Made by a program: the position numbers and the translations under genes | The notes under the pieces: generated by a model | The model's database searches: none | Told to the model about the DNA's origin: nothing | The model's input: the letters and a program-made list of their open reading frames with translations, nothing else | DNA from: Anaerolineales bacterium | GTDB lineage: Bacteria > Chloroflexota > Anaerolineae > Anaerolineales > E44-bin32 | DNA: 47,899 nucleotides | Direction: 5' to 3' | Assembly: GCA_004376895.1 (NCBI GenBank) | Contig: SOIH01000035.1 | Location: forward strand, 1-47,899 | Shown here: one piece after another, positions 41,727-47,899 of the stretch | How the letters are laid out: every line of letters starts with the position of its first letter | How positions within the stretch are numbered: the first letter of the stretch is position 1

Positions 41727-42767
41727 ATGGCTCGCATATTTGATGTTATCGAATACCCAAGCGAGATGGATGGTGAGATCGTTCATCGATTCCCGGAAGA
41801 TACTGCCGGGGATTTTCGCATCGGCAGTCAGGTCATTGTACGTGAATCTCAAATGGCGGTTTTTTACCGAGACGGGAAAGCACTCGACACTTTCGGTCCG
41901 GGCCGTCATACGATAGCGACTGCGAACATTCCCTTGTTGATCGACCTGATCGGCAAGGCTTTCAACGATCGTTCGCCGTTCACGGCTGAAGTGTTTTTTG
42001 TATCGACACGTGAATTCGCGGATGAGAAATGGGGAACCCCCCAGCCAATTCTGGTGCGCAATCCCGGTATGGGACTCGGCGTAGCTCTGCTGCAGGGGTT
42101 TGGAACTTACAGTTATAAAGTTGCAGATCCTCAGCAGTTTGTAGCTCAAATCGTTGGTGTAACTGGAATCTACACCACAAAAGATATCGAGGCACGGTTG
42201 CGCGCAATGCTGCTCTCCAAGCTTCAAGATCTTCTTGGTGAGACGGCGCAAGAGACGAGTGTTCCTGAACTCATCGGCCTGGTCGAGGAGCTCGGTATTG
42301 GCGTAAAAGCTAAAACGTTAGATGAGTTTAAAGCCATCGGATTGTCTCTGCTGTCCTTCTATATTGAGAGCTTGAAGCCATCCGAAAGATCCGCGGAAGA
42401 ATTGCGGGCAATGGGTATGCTCGACATGGAAACCTACACACAGCTTCAAGCTGCAGATGCGATGCGCGATGCTGCGCAAAATCCGTCTGGTGGTGCAGGG
42501 CTCACGGCTGGAATCGGGGCGGGGATGGGCATCGGCAGCGCGATTACAGACAGCCTGAAGAAATCTAGTAGTGGATCAGGTGCTGATGTTCCCGCCAGCG
42601 CATCTGGACCGCCACCGGTGATGACTCCTTCCGAAGCTGCTGCGTACTTGAAGGTTGCTGAAGAAGACGTGGTCGCAGCGATTGAAGCCGGAGATATTAA
42701 AGCAAAGAAGATCGGGAAAGCTTTCCGGATCTCGAAAGAAGCACTTGACGAGTTTCTAAGCAGCTAG
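41727..42767 (+). CDS. SPFH-domain protein with C-terminal excisionase-like helix-turn-helix
   Basis: The 346-residue protein has an SPFH/band-7-like domain (about 15-230; VIVRESQMAVFYRDGKALDTFGPGRHTI is the typical start). A helical region and a Gly/Ser-rich linker (about 255-295) follow. The C-terminal domain (about 296-346) is a winged-helix/excisionase-type HTH, TPSEAAAYLKVAEEDVVAAI, followed by AGDIKAKKIGKAFRI. SPFH proteins of the 'virion core-like' type usually end in a zinc ribbon, so this HTH tail is unusual. No membrane segment is visible. The excisionase-like part may bind DNA or serve as a protein-interaction module. Confidence 0.85.
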   Translation: MARIFDVIEYPSEMDGEIVHRFPEDTAGDFRIGSQVIVRESQMAVFYRDGKALDTFGPGRHTIATANIPLLIDLIGKAFNDRSPFTAEVFFVSTREFADEKWGTPQPILVRNPGMGLGVALLQGFGTYSYKVADPQQFVAQIVGVTGIYTTKDIEARLRAMLLSKLQDLLGETAQETSVPELIGLVEELGIGVKAKTLDEFKAIGLSLLSFYIESLKPSERSAEELRAMGMLDMETYTQLQAADAMRDAAQNPSGGAGLTAGIGAGMGIGSAITDSLKKSSSGSGADVPASASGPPPVMTPSEAAAYLKVAEEDVVAAIEAGDIKAKKIGKAFRISKEALDEFLSS

Positions 42768-42799
42768 GCTCCCGAGAATAAAAAAAAGCATAGATAGAA

Positions 42800-42830
42800 A
42801 AAGGGGCTGTTCCCTAAGGGCAGCCCCTTT
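42800..42830. terminator. Terminator after the SPFH operon, usable on both strands
   Basis: AAAGGGGCTG (42800-42809) and CAGCCCCTTT (42821-42830) form a perfect 10-bp stem with an inner CCC/GGG pairing. The minus strand is followed by a T run (the complement of 42795-42802). It lies between convergent genes. Confidence 0.8.
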
Positions 42831-42991
42831 CGATTATTAAACGTGGTGACGCACAGCACGGGTGGGCCCGAATTTCAATTCACTTTGAGATGGCTTATGC
42901 AGAGGGGTATGTCGCCGCTGTGCCCTTACATATCTTGAAAACGAATAGAGAACGGGCCAATACATCGGTCGGCCCCTCCGAGATGTTGATG

Positions 42992-43020
42992 AAGAAACGG
43001 GTGTTTACCGTTTCTTTTTT
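42992..43020 (+). terminator. Second plus-strand terminator
   Basis: AGAAACGG (42993-43000) and CCGTTTCT (43008-43015) form an 8-bp stem with a 7-nt loop, followed by TTTTT. It is a textbook plus-strand terminator, yet no plus-strand gene ends within 200 bp. Confidence 0.8.
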
Positions 43021-43026
43021 ATTAAT

Positions 43027-43725
43027 CTAATCCATATCTTCAGGGATAATGTTGAATGCACTTACCAGTTGAAGAATTTCTTCGGCGGAAAATGACTTCT
43101 GACGTTCTAGCCGCCTGATGTATGACTTGAGTTTCTTGCGATGAGCCGCCGGGATGGGTGAACCATCTGAGTTGATAGTTGTGCCGCTGGCGATGAATAC
43201 TAGGAGAGGGTTTACGTGTATTTCGGAAAGATCGGGAAGCTTTTTTGTTAACGCTTGCTTCATCGACTTCGTTTCACGTGCTGCATTTCGTTCAAGATCT
43301 TTAAGTAGTTTTTGGCTCCGGCCGAATCTGCGTTTGGCACGTTTGTGAATCCACTGGTCCGATTCGTAGCGAACCTCGCCCTGTTCATCTCTGGGCAAAA
43401 GCGCGAATACGCCTGCAGGTGTGAAAAGAGCGTGATTTGTACCCAGGTAATAGTGAAACATGGCGTAATTGTCGCCCAGACCCTTAAGCGAATCGTCAAG
43501 GACCTGGTCTATTCGGGGAGTGCGACCGAATCGATTATGTATGGCTGTGCCGAGTTGCGAGAAGAGACCTCCCGCCAGCATTAAACCAAAAGCGAGAGAG
43601 AGGAGTTCTGGTTGGAGGAAGACGATGATCACCGCGGCGAATGATGCTCCTAGCCCACCGAACATCATCAATCGCCCCAGGAATTTATTCCGCTTAATAA
43701 GACGTTCGTTGCGATATAGCTGCAT
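43027..43725 (-). CDS. Membrane protein with NERD-like region
   Basis: The 232-residue protein has two hydrophobic segments near the N-terminus (about 16-37 and 40-58), then a soluble domain. LGDNYAMFHYYLGTNHALFTPAGVFALLPRDEQGE recalls nuclease-related (NERD) domains, but the expected catalytic Glu-x-Lys is absent. A charged region and helical C-terminus follow. Function unknown. It directly follows fabF on the same strand (stop TAA, then ATG). Confidence 0.65.
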   Translation of the reverse strand: MQLYRNERLIKRNKFLGRLMMFGGLGASFAAVIIVFLQPELLSLAFGLMLAGGLFSQLGTAIHNRFGRTPRIDQVLDDSLKGLGDNYAMFHYYLGTNHALFTPAGVFALLPRDEQGEVRYESDQWIHKRAKRRFGRSQKLLKDLERNAARETKSMKQALTKKLPDLSEIHVNPLLVFIASGTTINSDGSPIPAAHRKKLKSYIRRLERQKSFSAEEILQLVSAFNIIPEDMD

Positions 43726-44988
43726 TTAATGCTCCCAGCGTTTTAGTACGAGACAGGCGTTCTGCCCTCCAAGCCCAAAGGAGTTGGAGAGTATTGTGTT
43801 TACCTTAACCTGCCTTGACTCGTTGGGTACGTAATCTAGATCCAATTCAGGATCCGGAGTTTCGTAATTGATTGTTGGGTGAATTGCGCTGTTGTGTAGG
43901 GTCAGTGCACACGCGATCGCTTCGATCGCGCCCGAGGCGCCCATTGCGTGCCCGACCATTGATTTCGTTGAGGAGATGGGGATCTGGTAGGCATGGTCAC
44001 CGAAGAGTTTCTTAATTGCGGCGGTTTCTGTAGCGTCATTTGCCGGAGTGGAAGTTCCGTGGGCGTTAATGTAATCAATTTCCCCAGGGTGAATTCCGGC
44101 GTTCTGAATTGCTAGGTTCATCGCTCTCACTGCGCCCTCTCCTCCGGGATCGGGCGCTGCTATATGAAAGGCATCGCTTGATGAAGCATATCCAGCAACC
44201 TCAGCGTAAATCATTGCCCCACGATTTTTTGCATGATCGAGTGACTCGAGAATTAGACATGCAGACCCCTCTGAATACACAAATCCCTCTCGCTTTTCAT
44301 CGAAGGGCCGCGAAGCTTGTTCCGGAGAGTCGTTGAAGCTTGTGGGGATGGCACGCATGGCGGAGAAACCACCGATAATATAGTCCGTAATGAGCGCATC
44401 TGTGGCTCCAGCGATTATGACATCTGCCCATCCGTTTCGGATGGCCTGTGCTGCCTCACCGACAGTTTGTGTTCCGGTGGCACAGGCGGTTGAGATTGTG
44501 ATGTTAGGTCCATGCGCCCCGAAGTATTTGGCAACATGGAATGCGGGCATATTCGCAAGAGTGGATGGAAGCACGAATGGGTTAACCTTGGATAGTCCCT
44601 TCTCTCGAAGCGCATAGACTCCTTCCATGCCTCGATCCCACCCTCCTATGGCTGTGCCAAAGTAAACCCCCACACGTTCGGGTTCCGCATTATCTTGGGG
44701 AAGGGTTGCGTCATCCATGGCTTTGATCGCAGCAGTCAAACCGATCTGGGAACTTCTTGATATCCGACGAGCTTCTTTCGCAGGCATATATTGAGAGGGA
44801 TCAAAGTCGGGGATTTCACCCGCTATTTGGCAGGGCAGATCGCTGGAATCGAATTGTGTGATTTTCCGTATCCCAGACTGGCCTTGCAGGATGGAATTCC
44901 AGAAGGTCTCTTTGTCGGATCCCAGACATGTGACCATGCCTATACCGGTGATCACAACGGTGTTGTTGGTGTTTTGCCTGTTGGTCAA
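43726..44988 (-). CDS. fabF: 3-oxoacyl-[acyl-carrier-protein] synthase II
   Basis: The 420-residue condensing enzyme has the thiolase-fold triad of the KAS II type: Cys169 in ISTACATGTQ, His310 in NAHGTSTPANDATE and His347 in KSMVGHAMGASGAIE. It condenses malonyl-ACP with acyl-ACP to extend the fatty-acid chain. It follows plsX after 11 nt. An ATG or upstream GTG start is compatible with the family start VVITGIGMVTCLG. Confidence 0.97.
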   Translation of the reverse strand: MTNRQNTNNTVVITGIGMVTCLGSDKETFWNSILQGQSGIRKITQFDSSDLPCQIAGEIPDFDPSQYMPAKEARRISRSSQIGLTAAIKAMDDATLPQDNAEPERVGVYFGTAIGGWDRGMEGVYALREKGLSKVNPFVLPSTLANMPAFHVAKYFGAHGPNITISTACATGTQTVGEAAQAIRNGWADVIIAGATDALITDYIIGGFSAMRAIPTSFNDSPEQASRPFDEKREGFVYSEGSACLILESLDHAKNRGAMIYAEVAGYASSSDAFHIAAPDPGGEGAVRAMNLAIQNAGIHPGEIDYINAHGTSTPANDATETAAIKKLFGDHAYQIPISSTKSMVGHAMGASGAIEAIACALTLHNSAIHPTINYETPDPELDLDYVPNESRQVKVNTILSNSFGLGGQNACLVLKRWEH

Positions 44989-44999
44989 GTGGTGTTCTC

Positions 45000-46001
45000 C
45001 TATTTCGCAGCCAATCGTTCTCTGATCGCTGATTGCGTGGCTGCTAATACGTCGCCTTCGACCGCCTGACGGGCAACGCGAATCGCATTGACAAGCGCCT
45101 TGGTATCAGATCGCCCGTGACCGATAAAGACGAGTCCATTTACACCTAAAAGTGGTGCTGCGCCATATTCCGATGGATCGAGAAGCTTGCGCACATGTGC
45201 GAAGGCTGGTTTAGCGAGTAGGCCTCCGATCGAGGAGATGGCGCTGGACCGGATTTGATCATGGATGATCTCGACGAGAAATTTGCTTACAGCCTCGATA
45301 GCTTTAATAAACACGTTCCCGTCGAAACCATCAGAGACTACGACATCAACTTTTCCGGCGAAGATTTCCTTCGGTTCGACATTGCCGATGAAATCTAAGC
45401 CAGAGGCCTCCAGGAGTGGGTAGGTGTCCTTTACAAGCATGTTGCCTTTTCCGGGTTCCTCACCGTTTGAGAGCAGACCGATACGTGGGGATTTCTTATC
45501 GAATGCTTGAGAGACATATACCGCTCCCATCAAGGCGAATTGAAGCAAGTACTCCGGTCGGCAATTAGTATTCGCGCCGATGTCGATCATCACGGAATAG
45601 CCATCCTGCACGGGAAATGCTCCAGCGAGGCCCGGACGTTTAATGCCTCGGATGCGACCGAGCCGGAATAGGGCCGTCGCCATCGCACCGCCAGTGTTGC
45701 CTGCGGTGACGAACGCATCGGCTTTTCCCTCTTTGATGAGATCCATACCAACAGCCATCGAAGTTTCCGCTTTTCCACGGGCGGCTTTAGCGGGTTTGTC
45801 CGTCATCTGCAGAACTTCGGGCGCGTGTACGATCTCCACTGCGTTCGGGTCACCGCCAATATCAGCGAAGAGAGCCTTTAATTTGGCTTCGGGACCGACG
45901 AGTAAGATCGGTTCCCCCCAGAGTTTATAAGCTTCGAGCGCGGCATGTACTTCCGGGCCAGGGTGGGTGTCGCTTCCCATAGCATCAAGGACTATTCGCA
46001 T
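45000..46001 (-). CDS. plsX: Phosphate acyltransferase PlsX
   Basis: The 333-residue protein begins MRIVLDAMGSDTHPGPEVHAAL and contains VTAGNTGGAMATALFRLGRI, IDIGANTNCRPEYLLQFA, LLSNGEEPGKGN and VVSDGFDGNVFIKAIEA. It makes acyl-phosphate from acyl-ACP for phospholipid synthesis. The start at 46001 has AAGGAG upstream. It leads an operon with fabF. A 15-nt palindrome lies in the leader (46026-46040). Confidence 0.97.
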   Translation of the reverse strand: MRIVLDAMGSDTHPGPEVHAALEAYKLWGEPILLVGPEAKLKALFADIGGDPNAVEIVHAPEVLQMTDKPAKAARGKAETSMAVGMDLIKEGKADAFVTAGNTGGAMATALFRLGRIRGIKRPGLAGAFPVQDGYSVMIDIGANTNCRPEYLLQFALMGAVYVSQAFDKKSPRIGLLSNGEEPGKGNMLVKDTYPLLEASGLDFIGNVEPKEIFAGKVDVVVSDGFDGNVFIKAIEAVSKFLVEIIHDQIRSSAISSIGGLLAKPAFAHVRKLLDPSEYGAAPLLGVNGLVFIGHGRSDTKALVNAIRVARQAVEGDVLAATQSAIRERLAAK

Positions 46002-46025
46002 CGCAACTTACTCCTTACTAAACTA

Positions 46026-46040
46026 ACCCTGGAGCAGGGT
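46026..46040. promoter_or_regulatory. Palindrome in the plsX-fabF leader
   Basis: ACCCTG-GAG-CAGGGT is a perfect 6-3-6 palindrome about 25 nt upstream of the plsX start. It is a possible operator for a fatty-acid regulator, although it does not look like a known FapR box. No promoter boxes are clear around it. Confidence 0.4.
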
Positions 46041-46118
46041 CAGATCCATCGTATAAGAACTTGAAGCCACTTTGTGCATACATTTGAGATTGCTACGCCA
46101 ATGACCGCATATAAAAAG

Positions 46119-46146
46119 TTGACATTCATGGTGTGTGGGCTATAAT
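46119..46146 (+). promoter_or_regulatory. Promoter of tRNA-Leu
   Basis: Perfect consensus TTGACA (46119-46124) and TATAAT (46141-46146) are 16 nt apart, with the tRNA 22 nt downstream. It is the strongest-looking promoter in the window. Confidence 0.85.
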
Positions 46147-46167
46147 ACCGCGGTTCCAACAAAAATC

Positions 46168-46249
46168 GCGCTGGTGCTGGAATTGGCAGACAGGCATGGT
46201 TGAGGGCCATGTGCCGAAAGGCGTGCGGGTTCAACTCCCGCCCAGCGCA
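46168..46249 (+). tRNA. tRNA-Leu (anticodon GAG)
   Basis: The sequence folds as a class II tRNA. The acceptor stem is GCGCTGG (46168-46174) with CCAGCGC (46242-46248), discriminator A at 46249. The anticodon stem is CATGG/CCATG with loop TTGAGGG (anticodon GAG at 46202-46204, reading CUC/CUU). It has a long variable arm GCC-GAAA-GGC and T arm GCGGG/CCCGC. The 3' CCA is not encoded. A strong promoter precedes it and a terminator follows. Confidence 0.96.
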
Positions 46250-46256
46250 CAAACGA

Positions 46257-46280
46257 AAGGTCGCCATTGGGCGGCCTTCT
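46257..46280 (+). terminator. Terminator of tRNA-Leu
   Basis: AAGGTCGCC (46257-46265) and GGCGGCCTT (46270-46278) form a 9-bp stem with one wobble and a 4-nt loop, followed by a short T-rich stretch. Confidence 0.7.
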
Positions 46281-46439
46281 TATGTTATTGTGAAAAATGT
46301 CCCCGCTTTTCAGCGCCAGTGTCAGTCGAATCCCGATGTAGACAAATGCGATATATATGTTAACGAAAGTGAGGGAACCGCACAACAGCTCCCGATTCCA
46401 AGCTCGAAATGCGTTGAACTTTCTCCTGACCAACCTTTA

Positions 46440-47186
46440 TTAATGTTGCAGAATCTGAGAGAGGAAGAGCTTCGTTCGCTCTTCCTTCGGGTTTGTGAAA
46501 AGGTCATGGGGAGTTGTGTGCTCGACGATGAGCCCCTCATCCATGAAGACTATTTCATCTGCAGCGGCGCGGGTAAAGCCCATTTCGTGCGAAACGACTA
46601 ACATTGTCATGCCTTCCTTTGCAAGATCGAGCATGACGTCTAGCACCTCTTTAATCATCTCCGGGTCGAGCGCGCTGGTGGGCTCGTCAAAGAGCATAAT
46701 CTTGGGATCCATCGCCAGAGCGCGTGCGATTGCTACCCGCTGCTGCTGACCGCCCGAGAGTTGAGAAGGGTATACATCTGCCTTTTCCGGAATACCCACC
46801 CTTTCTAATTGCTTCATGGCAATCTCTGCAGCTTCCGACTTGGATCGTTTCCGCACAACCTTCTGCGCGAGGGTGACGTTTTCAATCGCCGTGAGGTGAG
46901 GAAAAAGATTGAAAAGCTGGAAAACCAGGCCGATCTCCGCGCGCACTTCGTTGAGGTGTTTCTGATCCGTGGTGAGCAGCTCGCCGTCTATCCAGACATC
47001 TCCCTTGGTTGGAACTTCCAGATGATTAACGCAGCGCAGCAGGGTCGATTTCCCCGATCCGCTGGGGCCGATGATCACGACGACCTTGCCGCGTTCAACC
47101 TTTATGCTGACGCCATTCAGGGCGTGTACCTGATCGAAATGCTTGTGGAGATTTTCGACCACGATGATGTGTTGAGCGTTAGTCAT
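46440..47186 (-). CDS. Amino-acid ABC transporter ATP-binding protein (GlnQ-like)
   Basis: From ATG 47186 the ATPase has 248 residues, matching the polar amino-acid family: Walker A GPSGSGKS (40-47), [16 protein letters not shown] and Walker [16 protein letters not shown]. It supplies energy for import of a polar amino acid such as glutamine or arginine. A TTG start at 47207 is possible but lacks support. It overlaps the permease by 8 nt. A 9-bp inverted repeat occurs inside its last codons (46462-46486). Confidence 0.95.
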   Translation of the reverse strand: MTNAQHIIVVENLHKHFDQVHALNGVSIKVERGKVVVIIGPSGSGKSTLLRCVNHLEVPTKGDVWIDGELLTTDQKHLNEVRAEIGLVFQLFNLFPHLTAIENVTLAQKVVRKRSKSEAAEIAMKQLERVGIPEKADVYPSQLSGGQQQRVAIARALAMDPKIMLFDEPTSALDPEMIKEVLDVMLDLAKEGMTMLVVSHEMGFTRAAADEIVFMDEGLIVEHTTPHDLFTNPKEERTKLFLSQILQH

Positions 47187-47899
47187 TTCTACGAAGCCGC
47201 CTTTCAAAAGCCTGGAGCAAAAGGGATAGAGCCACGGTCATCGTCAGGTACATTACGGAAAGTGTCATATAGGCTTCGCGGAAGCGGAAGGTGCTTCCAG
47301 CGTATAGCCTGGAAACCTGGGTGATATCGCGCACAGCTAACACGGATACAAGCGAAGAATCCTTCACCATGGCTACGAAGTCGTTACCGAGAGCTGGTAG
47401 AACATTGCGAATAGCCTGGGGGAGGATGATGTGATACATCGCCTGGCCGTAACTCATACCGAGAGAGCGCGCAGCTTCCATCTGTCCACGTCCAATGGAC
47501 TGAATGCCGGCACGGAATATTTCGGCGATAAACGCACCGTACGTCACTGACAGAGCAACGGTGGCGCGGACCGTCATGGGGAACGATTTGTTGCTAAAGG
47601 AAGTTAATGCCACGGCGAGAGGGGTGATCCCCTGCTGCCCGAACCAATGACCGAGGTTGTTAAGTCCATCAACTACGGCTGGCACACCTACAAGGGCGAT
47701 AAAGAAGATGAGCACCATAATGGGCACACCGCGGATGAGCTCGACATAAAGGCGTGCCAGGTTGTTCAGGAATACGTTGCTGGAGAGCCGGCTCAGACCG
47801 GTTATTAAGCCCAGAAAAACCGCGATGAAGTATGAAATCAGGGAAATACTTGCGGTAACTTTAAGACCCGCTTTAATCCAGAGAAAGGCCTCACGATAA
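47179..47899 (-). CDS. Amino-acid ABC transporter permease, 5' end cut by the window
   Basis: The frame is open to the window edge, so the gene is truncated at its 5' end; about 240 codons are visible. The visible part starts with [15 protein letters not shown] and contains the HisM/GlnP-type membrane segments and [20 protein letters not shown]. The EAA loop follows as [24 protein letters not shown]. It forms the transmembrane channel with the GlnQ-like ATPase; a substrate-binding protein is probably just outside. Confidence 0.93.
   Translation of the reverse strand, partial: YREAFLWIKAGLKVTASISLISYFIAVFLGLITGLSRLSSNVFLNNLARLYVELIRGVPIMVLIFFIALVGVPAVVDGLNNLGHWFGQQGITPLAVALTSFSNKSFPMTVRATVALSVTYGAFIAEIFRAGIQSIGRGQMEAARSLGMSYGQAMYHIILPQAIRNVLPALGNDFVAMVKDSSLVSVLAVRDITQVSRLYAGSTFRFREAYMTLSVMYLTMTVALSLLLQAFERRLRRND

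Noticed and set aside
41556-42251. Minus-strand open frame of 231 codons
   Set aside because: It is antisense to the end of the helical gene and most of the SPFH domain; its sequence has no domain.
46462-46486. 9-bp inverted repeat at the end of the ABC ATPase gene
   Set aside because: It lies inside the coding region and has no T run after it; chance pairing of codons is likely.
46133-46601. Open frames across the tRNA and the region after it
   Set aside because: They overlap the tRNA and its terminator or the ABC ATPase on the other strand, with no protein motif.
1-47899. CRISPR arrays, insertion sequences, prophage
   Set aside because: No spaced direct repeats, transposase or phage genes are seen.

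Overview
The window is about 47.9 kb of chromosomal DNA from a bacterium. Its gene families point to Chloroflexota, probably Anaerolineae: a CpXC-domain protein, an Agl23-type membrane glycosyltransferase with an NHL tail, a DUF348/G5/propeller lipoprotein, a type 2 IPP isomerase next to a polyprenyl synthase, and several soluble signalling proteins. This placement is inferred from gene content; no rRNA is present. I see no phage, insertion sequence, CRISPR array or origin.

Layout. 1-317: 3' end of an rRNA methyltransferase (+). 725-4982 (-): aminotransferase, soluble GAF-PAS histidine kinase and CpXC protein in one operon. 5204-6895 (+): acyl-CoA ligase. 6986-9990 (-): Ser/Thr kinase, then ftsH. 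10176-13690 (+): diacylglycerol-kinase-like protein, Ca2+/H+ exchanger, SH3-like membrane protein, DUF971 protein and an unknown helical protein. 14137-14790 (-): NarL-type regulator. 15031-20837 (-): a six-gene phospho-signalling operon. 20948-23010 (-): isoprenoid pair; 23121 (+): acyl carrier protein from a back-to-back promoter. 23432-25514 (-): unknown protein, hotdog thioesterase and magnesium-chelatase-like AAA+ ATPase. 25683-27127 (-): UDP-sugar decarboxylase and GtrA. 27186-29417 (-): two lipoproteins. 29396-38079 (+): scpB, rluB-like, Agl23-NHL glycosyltransferase, sucC, sucD, a URO-D-family protein and rsmD. 38133-40999 (-): aldolase, Nudix hydrolase and membrane protein. 41182-42767 (+): unknown helical protein and an SPFH protein with a C-terminal helix-turn-helix. 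43027-46001 (-): plsX, fabF and a membrane protein. 46168-46249 (+): tRNA-Leu(GAG). 46440-47899 (-): amino-acid ABC transporter, cut by the window end.

The best candidate for an undescribed system is the operon at 15031-20837. It combines a soluble Ser/Thr kinase with eight PQQ-type propeller repeats, a PP2C phosphatase, a J-domain/von Willebrand A fusion, a zinc-ribbon FHA protein, an unrecognised 80-residue protein and an OmpR-type response regulator, with gaps of at most 35 nt. It resembles the kinase/PP2C/vWA (TerY-P) triads, but adds a chaperone-recruiting J-domain and a two-component output. A second is the SPFH-helix-turn-helix operon at 41182-42767, whose promoter carries a perfect palindrome over the -10 box. 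Third, the Agl23-like glycosyltransferase contains two in-frame poly-G tracts (9 and 8 G) that could make it phase-variable.

Elsewhere the genes are housekeeping: fatty-acid synthesis (acpP, fabF, plsX), isoprenoids (fni, polyprenyl synthase), TCA cycle (sucCD), glycolysis (class II aldolase), proteostasis (ftsH), chromosome segregation (scpB) and RNA modification (rluB-like, rsmD, rlmI-like).
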